Assembly: GCA_023433225.1 (NCBI GenBank)
Contig: JAEZDQ010000157.1
Coordinates: forward strand, 1-22,949
Origin: Bacteroidota bacterium
GTDB taxonomy: Bacteria > Bacteroidota > Bacteroidia > Flavobacteriales > Weeksellaceae
Reading direction: 5' to 3'
DNA: 22,949 bases
Made by a program: the position numbers and the translations under genes. The notes beneath the pieces were generated by a model that saw nothing but the letters and a program-made list of their open reading frames with translations, ran no database searches and was not told where the DNA came from. Of this stretch, positions 1 to 8,185 are shown piece by piece; the first letter of the stretch is position 1; each line of letters begins with the position of its first letter.

Positions 1-1235
1 GCTTTGTCGTAAGGCGAACTCGTCCACTCGGCTACGTTCCCTGCCATGTCGTACAAACCGTATCCGTTCGCATGGAAAGTTTTGGAAGGCGCAGTGTACA
101 TATATCCTTTTCCTTGGTCTTCGATATAGTCACCTCTTTTGGGTTTGAAATTGGCCAAGTAGCATCCCCGGTCATCAATCAGGTAAGGCCCTCCCCAAGG
201 GTATGGCGCGTCTTGCAAACCACCCCGCGCGGCATATTCCCATTCGATTTCTGTTGGCAATCTGTAGTCGATTACTTTATTGGGAATGCCTCTTTTTTTC
301 TTTCTCGTGGAGAGGTAATCATTTTGTTTTTTGGTTTTGAATGCGCAGAACGCCATTGCCTGATCCCAAGTTACACCAACAACCGGATAGTCCGAATAGG
401 CTTGGTGCCAGAAATAATTTTCGTGGAGCGGGTCGTTGTGCGAATAGTTAAAATCACGTACCCAAACAGTGGTGTCAGGGTAAATTTCTACTTCTTCTTG
501 ATGGACAAAGTCAGAACGGAGTGCATTGGGGTCGTTTTTTCCTCTGGCTGCACTTTCCTGGTCGATCCATACATAACTGTATTTCAGTTTACGGACATCG
601 ATTAACCTTTCTCCGTTGAATCTTTCTTCAGGTGTATAATATAGCCCGTCAATCACTTCTGCATAATCAATGTCGGGATATTCGTATTTATTCCAAGCCA
701 ATTCGACATCCCAGTTCAGCTTTCGCTGGTCGATGGGCAATCCTCCGGTTCTGCCGGTAGAGTTTTGTTCTACGTATTCATCCCATGGGGTTTTTTCACC
801 GTCTTCAGAACCTGAAATGTAGCGGTAAGAAGCAATTCCGGTCGCGTCGCCACTACCGGGGTTGGTGGGGTCATAACCCAATTGGGAAGCTTTTTCAGCC
901 AGCATTGTTCGTGCGATGGAGTCCCTTACATAGTTGACGAAAACCCTGTATTCGGAATTGGTCGTTTCGGTGTCATCCATATAAAACCCGGAAACGGAAA
1001 CGGTTCTCACGGGCGCGTCATTCTCGAAAGTAAAATCATAATCGGTTTGGCCTAAGACAAAGGCTCCACTCGGAATGGGCACCATTCCTTTGGGGCGTTG
1101 CGGCGTCCAGGTGGATGATTTCTCACCTACGATTTGACCGTCGTCTTTTCCACTCCTACCCTTCCTCAACATATTACAAGAAGAGAGTGTGAACGACAAA
1201 ATGATTACTGCTACCAATGCTTTATTCATCCTCAT
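1..1235 (-). CDS. gldK: Gliding motility / type IX secretion lipoprotein GldK, N-terminal part (cut by window edge)
   Basis: GldK is an outer-membrane lipoprotein that, with GldN, forms the periplasmic ring of the type IX secretion system driving gliding and protein export in Bacteroidota. About 411 codons lie in the window and the reading frame is open to base 1. It begins with a lipoprotein signal peptide (lipobox LSSC, Cys20 counted from the ATG at 1235; Cys18 from the in-frame ATG at 1229, which is equally possible). The rest is a formylglycine-generating-enzyme-like (FGE-sulfatase) fold: PIPSGAFVLG near the start, then SGFYMDDTETTNSEYRVFV, VVGVTWDQAMAFC, LPTEIEWEYAARGG and DMAGNVAEW. FGE-type folds in GldK are structural rather than known to be catalytic. 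Neighbours topA and the arginase-like gene directly upstream match the usual flavobacterial gldKLMN locus. The C-terminal end and gldLMN lie outside the window. Confidence 0.93.
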   Translation of the reverse strand, partial: MRMNKALVAVIILSFTLSSCNMLRKGRSGKDDGQIVGEKSSTWTPQRPKGMVPIPSGAFVLGQTDYDFTFENDAPVRTVSVSGFYMDDTETTNSEYRVFVNYVRDSIARTMLAEKASQLGYDPTNPGSGDATGIASYRYISGSEDGEKTPWDEYVEQNSTGRTGGLPIDQRKLNWDVELAWNKYEYPDIDYAEVIDGLYYTPEERFNGERLIDVRKLKYSYVWIDQESAARGKNDPNALRSDFVHQEEVEIYPDTTVWVRDFNYSHNDPLHENYFWHQAYSDYPVVGVTWDQAMAFCAFKTKKQNDYLSTRKKKRGIPNKVIDYRLPTEIEWEYAARGGLQDAPYPWGGPYLIDDRGCYLANFKPKRGDYIEDQGKGYMYTAPSKTFHANGYGLYDMAGNVAEWTSSPYDK

Positions 1236-1276
1236 TTTTTTTAAGCGTGTAAATCTATTATAATTTTACGATACAC

Positions 1277-1284
1277 CAAAAATA
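1277..1284 (-). promoter_or_regulatory. Candidate -7 box upstream of gldK
   Basis: On the minus strand this reads TATTTTTG, a full match to the Bacteroidota -7 consensus TANNTTTG, about 42 bases ahead of the gldK start and inside the 100-base gap after the arginase-like gene. No TTTG box sits at the expected 19-base distance (the nearest is at about 26), so the promoter is only a candidate. Confidence 0.35.
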
Positions 1285-1335
1285 ATTTACTTTGGCTTTT
1301 AGCTAACGAACAAAAAAAGATATTATTGTAAAACT

Positions 1336-2469
1336 TCAATATAATTTTTTGTAGGATTTCCACCAACGTTCGGGTATTTTTCCCGCAAGGGAAGTTTCAT
1401 AGTCTTTTTGGGAGCAGGGTATAATTTGTTTTCCTCCATCCCGGGCATCGTTCATCTCGCTCAGTTCCAGCCACCATTGATCGGTCTTCGTATTGTGGTA
1501 AAATGTCAAATCCTGTTCGGGGATTTGAACATAAAACTTTTCGAATTGACCGGTTTCCGAAAAATCGGTTTCCGGGGCATGGTTTTTTCCTTCTATAAAA
1601 TACCAAAGAATTTCAGACAACAACAAATCATCTGTCTCTATGTTTTCCGCTTTGTAGTTATAAACGCCAAAGGACCTCAGTTTATTGTTGATGCCCGCAT
1701 ATCTTGCGAGCAAACAGATTTCACGCGAACTGAAACCATTGGGCGAACGTTTAACAGATGACTGAAAGTCAGAAGATTGAATTGACTCTAAATTCATAAC
1801 TACCGCATCCGAATTCCTCAATTCCGGCTCGGCTTCGCTCATGTTTTCCAAGAGTTTGCCTAGCCTTTTTACTTCAAAATTCAAATGCTCCATCAAATCC
1901 AGTTCTTCCTGGGCCACAAAATAAGTCTGGTGTCCGAAATGGGTATATTCGAATAAATTATGCGGAGGCTCTGAAATGATTTTGCTCAAATAATTCGCAT
2001 AAGACAAATCTTCCTTGTCGTTCCCCAAACGGAAGCGGTTGTCAATAGCGGTGAGGTTCACATTGAGTTTGACCGAGTCAAATGCCCTGAATTGGTAATA
2101 AGCGAGCGATGATGCCCCGCCCAAAATTATGGCAACCGAACCGGATTTGAGAATTTCTTCCTGAATTTTCCGGAAAACAAAATAAGTGTCTTGCCGCGTA
2201 GCTCCCGGATCCAAATCGCCCAAATCATATACCGGCAAATGCCAGTCGCCTTTTTTGAGTTGGTAAAATGCTTTCCGGACTGCATTGAATTCAAGTTCCG
2301 GATTGTAGTCGGATTCACCGCCGCGTGTTTCGCGCACGGAGAAAATCACCAAACTGCCCGGCTCAAGTTCGGTATGGAAATTCAGGTTCCGGCCGATTGA
2401 AAAAGGGTCTAAACCCGCTGCGAATTCACGTAATTCTTTTGAAACAGGTGTCAGGAATTCTTTCAACAT
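1336..2469 (-). CDS. Arginase/formimidoylglutamase-fold protein, probable pseudoenzyme
   Basis: This 377-residue protein resembles the flavobacterial proteins usually annotated as formimidoylglutamase or arginase beside gldK. The ureohydrolase fold is recognisable, but the metal-binding motifs are not intact. The GGDH loop reads GGAS (residues 117-120), the DAHxD strand reads AIDNRF (141-146), and the SxDxDxxDP motif has become MNLESIQSSD (225-234). Without these Asp and His ligands the two-manganese site cannot form, so I infer a structural or binding role. The C-terminus is well conserved in character (WWLELSEM; ending in PERWWKSYKKLY). Its ATG overlaps the topA stop codon by one base (TAATG), which implies translational coupling and a topA-arginase-like operon leading towards gldK. 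The substrate and role are unknown; family membership is fairly sure, loss of catalysis is inference. Confidence 0.8.
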   Translation of the reverse strand: MLKEFLTPVSKELREFAAGLDPFSIGRNLNFHTELEPGSLVIFSVRETRGGESDYNPELEFNAVRKAFYQLKKGDWHLPVYDLGDLDPGATRQDTYFVFRKIQEEILKSGSVAIILGGASSLAYYQFRAFDSVKLNVNLTAIDNRFRLGNDKEDLSYANYLSKIISEPPHNLFEYTHFGHQTYFVAQEELDLMEHLNFEVKRLGKLLENMSEAEPELRNSDAVVMNLESIQSSDFQSSVKRSPNGFSSREICLLARYAGINNKLRSFGVYNYKAENIETDDLLLSEILWYFIEGKNHAPETDFSETGQFEKFYVQIPEQDLTFYHNTKTDQWWLELSEMNDARDGGKQIIPCSQKDYETSLAGKIPERWWKSYKKLY

Positions 2470-4937
2470 TATTTTTTCTTCTTCTTTTTGGTTTTATGGT
2501 TTTCCAACAATTTTTGAGCTTCCTCCAGTTTCATTTTAGCCACGTTTACTTCTTTGGCCAGTTCAATCTTGGTTTTCCCTTGGATCAGGTTGTGCCTTCC
2601 CCATCGGGCTTTTTCGATGCGGATTCCTTCTTTCTCCCAATTCTGGATAACCTTTTCGGCTTCTTTTTGTAATTTGGCTTCGATTAATTCCTCGATGTCA
2701 TTCTGCGATAAATGGTCGAAATCGTATTTTTTATTGACGTTGATGAATAAATCATTCCATTTGATAAAAGGCCCGAACCTTCCTTTTCCTTTGGTGACTT
2801 CTTTCTCTTGGTAGAAAGCAATCGGCGCGTCGGCCTTCCGTTTTTCTTCGATCAATTCGACCGCACGGTCAAAACCGATTTCCATAAAATCTTCCTCTTT
2901 GGGGATGGAAATGAATTTTTCCTGGTACTTGATATACGGACCGAACCGGCCTACATTGATTTCAACAGGTTCACCTTCGTAATCTCCTAAGTTCTTGGGC
3001 AAATCAAATAATTGCAAAGCTTCTTCCAAGGTAATACTGTGAATAGATTGGGTGCTGAGCAAGCTTGCGAACTTTGGTTTTTCATCGTCCTCGGCTTCAC
3101 CGATTTGAATCATGGGGCCGAACCGGCCGATCCTCGCAAAAACAGGTTTGCCCGATTGGGGGTCTTTTCCCAATTCTCTTTCGCCGGTGGCACGTTCGGC
3201 ATTTTCTTCTACGTTTTCTACATTTTGATGGAATTTCCCGTAGAATCCGTCAATCATTTTGGTCCATCGCTCTTTGCCTTCGGCAATGGCGTCAAAGCTT
3301 TCTTCCACTTTTGCCGTGAAATCATAGTCCAAAATATTCTTGAAATAATCCACCAAAAAATCATTGACCACAATACCGATGTCTGTCGGAATTAATTTCC
3401 GGCGGTCGGCACCAAAAGTTTCGGTTTCGGTTTTGGCGGATATTTTCTCATTTTTCAACTTCAATGTCCGGAGTTTACGCTGTTCTCCGTCTAAATTTCC
3501 CACAAAAACATATTCGCGGTTTTGAATCGTTGAAATGGTCGGCGCATAAGTGGATGGTCGGCCGATGCCTAATTCTTCCAATTTTTTGACCAAGGAAGCT
3601 TCGGTATACCTTGGCGGCGGTTTGGTGAACTTTTCGGTTCCGAAAATTTCATCGGCCGTTAATTCTTCCCCTTTTGAAACATCAGGTAAAATCGATTTAT
3701 CATCCTCTGCCTCTTCATCCATTACGGAATCTTGGTAAACGCGTAGGAATCCGTCAAAAACGATAATCTCTCCTCTGGCTTGAAATAGCTCGGGGTTTTG
3801 GGAGTTTTCGATATCGATGATGGTTCGTTCCAAATCGGCTTGGGCCATTTGGCTGGCAATGGTGCGTTTCCAAATCAGTTCATACAATCTTCTTTGGCTG
3901 TCATCACCGCCCGCTGATTTTACATCAAAACTGGTAGGCCGGATTGCTTCGTGCGCTTCCTGTGCCGATTTATTTTTGTTTGTATAATTTTTGGGTGAAC
4001 TGTATTTTTCCCCAAACTCTTTCCGGATGGATTCTTGGGCAGCGGCCATTGCATCTTGGGATAAATTCACACTGTCGGTTCGCATATAAGTAATTAATCC
4101 CGATTCGTACAATTGTTGCGCAACCCGCATGGTCCGCGAAACGGGATAACCCAATTTCAACGAAGCTTCCTGTTGCAAAGTAGAAGTGGTAAAAGGTGCG
4201 GAAGGGGAACGCTTGGCGGGTTTTTTCTGTAAATCTTTCACCTTGAAATCAGCATTGGTGCAGGAGTCGATAAATGCCTGCGCTTCTTCATAGGTTTTGA
4301 ATTCCTTGGTCAGAACGGCTTTCAAACCTTTCTTATCTTGGGTTAAAAACTCTGCGGTGAACTTAAAGGAAGAAACGGGTTTGAAGTTTTGGATTTCCTT
4401 TTCCCTTTCTACAATCAACCTTACCGCGACCGACTGAACACGACCCGCGGAAAGCCCCGGTTTGATTTTTTTCCAGAGAATCGGTGAGACTTCAAATCCG
4501 ACCAAACGGTCCAAAACGCGCCGGGCTTGTTGGGCATCGACTAAATTTTCGTCAATAGTCCGCGGATTTTCGACTGCATGCTGAATGGCTCTTTTGGTGA
4601 TTTCATTGAAAACAATCCGGCGGGTGTCTTTCTTTTTTAAATCCAATACATTGAACAAATGCCAAGAAATCGCCTCTCCCTCACGGTCTTCATCGGAAGC
4701 AAGCCAAACGGTTTCTGCATTTTTTGAGAGTTCTTTGAGCTTTTTAACGACCTCTTTTTTATCAGCCGAAATCTCATAGATGGGTTTGAAGTTATTATCG
4801 ATTTCAATCCCCATTCCCTTTTTGGGTAAATCCACGATATGCCCATAACTGGATTCGACCCTGAAATCGTCTCCTAAGTATTTTTGAATGGTTTTGGCTT
4901 TGGCGGGTGATTCGACTATAACGAGATTTTTGGGCAT
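2469..4937 (-). CDS. topA: DNA topoisomerase I (type IA)
   Basis: TopA relaxes negatively supercoiled DNA through a transient 5'-phosphotyrosine link. The 822-residue protein opens with the Toprim domain: MPKNLVIVESPAKAKTI, with Glu9 as the expected catalytic acid, SYGHIVDLP (30-38) and the acidic SDEDREGEA (81-89). Next come GLSAGRVQSVAVRLIVERE (161-179) and the active-site loop LYESGLITYMRTDS, in which Tyr284 is the expected nucleophile. The C-terminal third has three glycine-rich RxGRFGP-type repeats (around FARIGRFGPMIQIGE, INVGRFGPYIKY, TKGKGRFGPFIKW) instead of the Cys4 zinc fingers of the E. coli enzyme, the usual Bacteroidota arrangement, and ends in a lysine-rich tail (KTKKKKKK). It is the first gene of a minus-strand unit and is translationally coupled to the arginase-like gene. 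A TTTG-N21-TATTTTTG promoter lies just upstream. Confidence 0.98.
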   Translation of the reverse strand: MPKNLVIVESPAKAKTIQKYLGDDFRVESSYGHIVDLPKKGMGIEIDNNFKPIYEISADKKEVVKKLKELSKNAETVWLASDEDREGEAISWHLFNVLDLKKKDTRRIVFNEITKRAIQHAVENPRTIDENLVDAQQARRVLDRLVGFEVSPILWKKIKPGLSAGRVQSVAVRLIVEREKEIQNFKPVSSFKFTAEFLTQDKKGLKAVLTKEFKTYEEAQAFIDSCTNADFKVKDLQKKPAKRSPSAPFTTSTLQQEASLKLGYPVSRTMRVAQQLYESGLITYMRTDSVNLSQDAMAAAQESIRKEFGEKYSSPKNYTNKNKSAQEAHEAIRPTSFDVKSAGGDDSQRRLYELIWKRTIASQMAQADLERTIIDIENSQNPELFQARGEIIVFDGFLRVYQDSVMDEEAEDDKSILPDVSKGEELTADEIFGTEKFTKPPPRYTEASLVKKLEELGIGRPSTYAPTISTIQNREYVFVGNLDGEQRKLRTLKLKNEKISAKTETETFGADRRKLIPTDIGIVVNDFLVDYFKNILDYDFTAKVEESFDAIAEGKERWTKMIDGFYGKFHQNVENVEENAERATGERELGKDPQSGKPVFARIGRFGPMIQIGEAEDDEKPKFASLLSTQSIHSITLEEALQLFDLPKNLGDYEGEPVEINVGRFGPYIKYQEKFISIPKEEDFMEIGFDRAVELIEEKRKADAPIAFYQEKEVTKGKGRFGPFIKWNDLFINVNKKYDFDHLSQNDIEELIEAKLQKEAEKVIQNWEKEGIRIEKARWGRHNLIQGKTKIELAKEVNVAKMKLEEAQKLLENHKTKKKKKK

Positions 4938-4951
4938 CTTAAAATTTTTGG

Positions 4952-4984
4952 CAAAAATAGAAACAAAAAAATTAAGCTACCAAA
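4952..4984 (-). promoter_or_regulatory. Candidate topA promoter
   Basis: On the minus strand a TTTG box (4984-4981) and a TATTTTTG box (4959-4952) are separated by 21 bases, two more than the Bacteroidota optimum of about 19. The -7 box ends 14 bases before the topA ATG, so the mRNA leader would be very short. Confidence 0.5.
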
Positions 4985-4990
4985 ACCTTC

Positions 4991-5812
4991 TTAGGGTTGG
5001 CCGATTTCCGAAATCAAATCTTCACCTTTTGAAAAACCGATTATTTTGTCGTACAACACAAAAGTTGCAATGTGGATGAAGGGATAAGTGAATAGAATTC
5101 CGATTCCACAAAAAATCACGCCCAGAATGGAAATAATCAGGCTGATGACCAGAATAAAAAACAAGAAAAACCAGTTTTTTGTAGTTACGTTCATGCTCGC
5201 CTTCAGGGCTTCTATCCAAGAATAATTGGCGAATACAATAAAAGGGACGGTTAAAACAAAGGTCACGCTCACCACAACTTGAATCAGAAATGCGAGAATG
5301 GCTCCCCAAATGGGTAAGGATTGCGCCAAAAACAGATTGAGGAACTGAATCACTGCGGCAAATAAAAACGAATAGATGAATATATTTAGAAAATAAGGCT
5401 GGCGGTAATAATAAAACAAACCGGATATAGAAGGGCTTCCGCCGTATTGGGTATGGTAGGCAATTTTATAAATCCCTGCTAACAAAGGTGTAATCAGCCC
5501 CGTAACCACACCGAAAACCAACGAATAAATCAGCATGGACGTCATCCCTATGTTGCCCATCGTAGATTCTACCGCCGCCGGATTCCGCTGAACCATATCC
5601 ATAAACTCAGCCAGGTTTATCCCATACAAAGTTTCGAACATCGTCAGGCTCATCACCAACATGGCGAAAACATACAACAAAGTCGCTATAAATCCCGGAA
5701 GGATGATTTTTTTATGAATATCAAAGGCAGTTGACAAAACGTTTTCCAAATGAAGGCCGTAACCTTCTCTATTGATTTGTTCCAGTTTATTTTTCACATA
5801 ATTGCTTTCCAT
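4991..5812 (-). CDS. Multi-pass membrane protein of unknown function
   Basis: From the ATG at 5812 this is a 273-residue protein with roughly six hydrophobic segments: one after KKIILPGF, then near MLIYSLVFGVVTGLI, NIFIYSFLFAAVIQF, GAILAFLIQVVVSVTF, FLFFILVISLIISIL and GILFTYPFIHIATFVL. A loop with YGGSPSISGLFYYYRQPYF precedes the third segment. The layout recalls DUF975-like or YciC-like integral membrane proteins; similar flavobacterial proteins are often mislabelled as beta-carotene monooxygenase, for which I see no evidence. An ATG six codons further upstream (5830) lies inside the -7 box of a consensus promoter, so the transcript should begin after it; hence the 5812 start. It runs in the same direction as topA, 53 bases ahead of it, but topA seems to have its own promoter. 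Function unknown. Confidence 0.75.
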   Translation of the reverse strand: MESNYVKNKLEQINREGYGLHLENVLSTAFDIHKKIILPGFIATLLYVFAMLVMSLTMFETLYGINLAEFMDMVQRNPAAVESTMGNIGMTSMLIYSLVFGVVTGLITPLLAGIYKIAYHTQYGGSPSISGLFYYYRQPYFLNIFIYSFLFAAVIQFLNLFLAQSLPIWGAILAFLIQVVVSVTFVLTVPFIVFANYSWIEALKASMNVTTKNWFFLFFILVISLIISILGVIFCGIGILFTYPFIHIATFVLYDKIIGFSKGEDLISEIGQP

Positions 5813-5827
5813 ATTGTATATTTTCTT

Positions 5828-5858
5828 CAAAAATACTTAAAAGTTAAATATATACAAA
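5828..5858 (-). promoter_or_regulatory. Consensus Bacteroidota promoter of the membrane-protein gene
   Basis: On the minus strand TTTG (5858-5855), a 19-base spacer, and TATTTTTG (5835-5828) match TTTG-N19-TANNTTTG exactly. Transcription would begin a few bases downstream, close to the ATG at 5812, and would exclude the alternative ATG at 5830. This is the best promoter in the window. Confidence 0.7.
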
Positions 5859-5893
5859 TCTTAATTTAGCTGTCAGAATGTCAGCATTTTTCT

Positions 5894-5901
5894 TAAATTT
5901 G
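5894..5901 (+). promoter_or_regulatory. Candidate -7 box of the miaB operon
   Basis: TAAATTTG matches TANNTTTG and ends 23 bases before the miaB ATG, in the gap between two divergent genes. No TTTG box is visible at the normal distance. Instead a tight direct repeat TGTCAG-AA-TGTCAG lies at 5871-5884, where an activator or alternative -33 element could act. Confidence 0.45.
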
Positions 5902-5924
5902 TAAACTCTTTTTAGAAAACCTCA

Positions 5925-7367
5925 ATGCAAACAGAGACAAAAGAAATAAATGAAAGCCGGCAGGGAGAATCCATGGTTTTGGACAGCCGGAAAACCAATT
6001 CCAAAAAGCTTTTTCTGGAAAGTTACGGCTGCCAGATGAATTTTTCAGATTCCGAAATCGTTGCTTCTATTTTGGCCAACAACGGATACAATACGACCCT
6101 GAAAATGGAAGAAGCCGACTTGATTTTGGTCAATACTTGCTCCATCCGAGATAAAGCCGAACAAACCGTTCGCAAAAGATTAACAGAATTCAATGCGCTG
6201 AAAAAGACCAATCCGGCAATGAAAGTCGGGGTCTTGGGATGCATGGCCGAACGTCTGAAATCGAAATTCTTAGAAGAAGAAAAAATCGTGGATTTGGTCG
6301 TAGGACCCGATGCTTATCGGGATCTTCCCAACCTTTTGGAAGATGTGGACGACGGCCGCCAAGCGATTAATGTAATTCTTTCCAAAGATGAAACTTATGC
6401 AGATTTAAGTCCGGTTCGTTTGGGCGGAAACGGCGTTACCGCCTTCGTCACCATCACCCGCGGATGTGACAATATGTGTACGTTTTGCGTGGTTCCATTT
6501 ACCCGAGGACGGGAACGAAGCCGTGATCCGCATTCCATTGTGGAAGAATGTAAAAACTTATGGCATGACGGTTATAAAGAAGTAACGCTTCTGGGCCAAA
6601 ATGTGGATTCCTATTTATGGTATGGTGGTGGATTGAAAAAAGACTTCAAGAATGCCAGCGATATTCAAAAAGCGACTGCTGTGGATTTTGCCCAACTTTT
6701 GAGCATGGTTGCAGAGGCCGTTCCGGGAATGAGAATTCGTTTTTCCACCTCCAATCCGCAGGATATGCATGAAAATGTCCTTCGGACAATTGCCAAATAC
6801 AAAAACATTTGCAAATACATTCACTTGCCGGTTCAGTCCGGAAGCACGACCGTTTTGCATCGTATGAATCGCCAGCATACCCGTGAAGAATACCTTCAAT
6901 TAATTGATAAGATTCGTGAAATCGTTCCCGAACTGGCACTCTCACATGATATGATTGCCGGATTCTGCGGCGAAACGGAAGAGGAACATCAGGACACACT
7001 TTCTTTGATGGAATATGTGAAATACGATTTCGGATATATGTTTGCTTATTCTGAACGCCCCGGAACACCAGCACACAAAAAATTGGAAGATGATGTACCT
7101 GAAGAAGTGAAAAAAAGAAGGTTAACCGAAATCATCAACCTGCAACAAAAACATTCCAAAGAAAGAATGGAAGCGTATGTGGGCAAAGTCCATGAAGTCT
7201 TGATCGAAGGAAACAGTAAAAGAGACGAAAATTTCTGGTACGGTAGAATTTCTCAGAATGCAGTTATGGTTTTCCCGAAAACACCGGGAACCCAAGTTGG
7301 CGATTTTGTAATGGTTAAAGCCAATAGTGCTACATCTGCAACTTTATTGGGTGAAATTGCATTTTAG
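5925..7367 (+). CDS. miaB: tRNA-2-methylthio-N6-dimethylallyladenosine synthase MiaB
   Basis: MiaB is a radical-SAM methylthiotransferase that adds the 2-methylthio group to i6A37 of tRNAs reading UNN codons. The 480-residue protein has the N-terminal MTTase domain with three cysteines for the auxiliary 4Fe-4S cluster (Cys36 in ESYGCQMN, Cys72 in NTCSIRD, Cys106 in GVLGCMAE). The radical-SAM CxxxCxxC motif TRGCDNMCTFCVVPFTRGRERS follows, with Cys181, Cys185 and Cys188, and a C-terminal TRAM RNA-binding domain covers about the last 65 residues. The SYGCQMN and CSIRDKAE signatures separate it from RimO and MtaB. The first 25 residues (MQTETKEINESRQGES) are a poorly conserved extension. An ATG at residue 17 is an alternative start, but the first ATG fits the upstream TAAATTTG box. 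It heads a plus-strand gene string that runs to secG. Confidence 0.97.
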   Translation: MQTETKEINESRQGESMVLDSRKTNSKKLFLESYGCQMNFSDSEIVASILANNGYNTTLKMEEADLILVNTCSIRDKAEQTVRKRLTEFNALKKTNPAMKVGVLGCMAERLKSKFLEEEKIVDLVVGPDAYRDLPNLLEDVDDGRQAINVILSKDETYADLSPVRLGGNGVTAFVTITRGCDNMCTFCVVPFTRGRERSRDPHSIVEECKNLWHDGYKEVTLLGQNVDSYLWYGGGLKKDFKNASDIQKATAVDFAQLLSMVAEAVPGMRIRFSTSNPQDMHENVLRTIAKYKNICKYIHLPVQSGSTTVLHRMNRQHTREEYLQLIDKIREIVPELALSHDMIAGFCGETEEEHQDTLSLMEYVKYDFGYMFAYSERPGTPAHKKLEDDVPEEVKKRRLTEIINLQQKHSKERMEAYVGKVHEVLIEGNSKRDENFWYGRISQNAVMVFPKTPGTQVGDFVMVKANSATSATLLGEIAF

Positions 7368-7409
7368 TTCTTTGACCGGAAAACATAAAACTTGAGACCT
7401 GAAACTAAA

Positions 7410-7961
7410 ATGAATTTAAACACAGACTTTTCCGTATTTCCGGTTCTTGAAACAACAAACTTATTGTTGCGGGAAGTCGCGGAAAAAGATGTAGATGAAG
7501 TGTTTTTTCTACGTTCCGATAAAGCAACCATGAAGTACATTCCACGTCTGTTGGCCAAAACAAAGGAAGATACTTTGGAACGAATCGAAATGTTTAGGGA
7601 AATCAAAGAAAAAGGCGATGGAATCAATTGGGCGATTACCCGAAAAGGAAATGATAAACTCATTGGCGTAATTGGTCTTTACAGAATTGACAAAGAAAAT
7701 TTCCGTTCCGAAGTCGGCTATATGCTTCATCCCGACTTTCATGGCAAAGGGATCATTCACGAGGCATTGAAAAAGGTAATCGAGTTTGGATTTCAAACCG
7801 GGTTTCATACGCTGACCGCTGTCATCGACCCGCGTAATACCGCTTCAGAAAGAGTTTTGCAGCGTGCTAATTTCGTAAAGGAGGCCCATTTCAGGGAAGA
7901 TTGTTATTTCGAAGGCGAATTTTTGGATTCAGTGCATTATTCTTTAATTAATCCTAAGTAA
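7410..7961 (+). CDS. GNAT family N-acetyltransferase, RimJ/RimL type
   Basis: From the ATG at 7410 this is a 183-residue GNAT protein. The acetyl-CoA-binding motif A is visible as EVGYMLHPDFHGKGIIHEAL, where the pyrophosphate loop H-G-K-G-I follows the strand. It is followed by AVIDPRNTASERVLQRANF, the Asn-x-x-Ser-x-x-x-L signature of the RimJ/RimL group. The N-terminus LETTNLLLREVAEKDVDEVF is also typical. These enzymes acetylate protein N-termini, amino acids or antibiotics; the substrate cannot be read from sequence. The possible TTG start at 7392 is less likely than the ATG. It lies 42 bases after miaB and two bases before the next small gene, so it is probably co-transcribed with both. 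Confidence 0.88.
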   Translation: MNLNTDFSVFPVLETTNLLLREVAEKDVDEVFFLRSDKATMKYIPRLLAKTKEDTLERIEMFREIKEKGDGINWAITRKGNDKLIGVIGLYRIDKENFRSEVGYMLHPDFHGKGIIHEALKKVIEFGFQTGFHTLTAVIDPRNTASERVLQRANFVKEAHFREDCYFEGEFLDSVHYSLINPK

Positions 7962-7963
7962 AA

Positions 7964-8155
7964 ATGGAAATTATTTTTGCAACTAAAGAGGAAAACAGTC
8001 AAAGAAGAGAGAAAGAATTTCTGGCTTTAAGTTATGCCGAAAGACTTGAAAAATTCTTTATAATGTTAGACGAAAATGAGTTTATTGGAGAAGATAAATC
8101 CCATCCAAATGATAAAAAAGATAACCTGATTTTGAAATGTAAAAATGATAGTTAA
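7964..8155 (+). CDS. Small hypothetical protein, 63 residues
   Basis: The ATG follows the acetyltransferase stop codon after two bases, and the gene ends 30 bases before the sigma-54 activator, so it is part of the miaB operon. The protein is short, charged and without a signal peptide or membrane segment. The first two thirds can form a helix (KEENSQRREKEFLALSYAER, then LEKFFIMLDENEF); the tail is Lys/Asp-rich. The pattern of an initial strand (MEIIFATKEE) followed by LSYAERLEKFF recalls small flavobacterial proteins of unknown function that I cannot tie to a named family. The tight spacing and in-frame length support a real gene; the function is unknown. Confidence 0.6.
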   Translation: MEIIFATKEENSQRREKEFLALSYAERLEKFFIMLDENEFIGEDKSHPNDKKDNLILKCKNDS

Positions 8156-8185
8156 GACTATAAGCTTGAACCTTAATTTAGATAA

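Noticed and set aside
72..605. Plus-strand open frame of 177 codons
   Set aside because: It is antisense to gldK, whose minus-strand frame reads a continuous lipoprotein with FGE-sulfatase motifs; the plus-strand product has no recognisable features.
2469..2500. A/T-rich run at the end of topA as a slippage or frameshift site
   Set aside because: The longest single-base run is six and it encodes an expected lysine-rich tail; the TAATG overlap with the next gene is normal.
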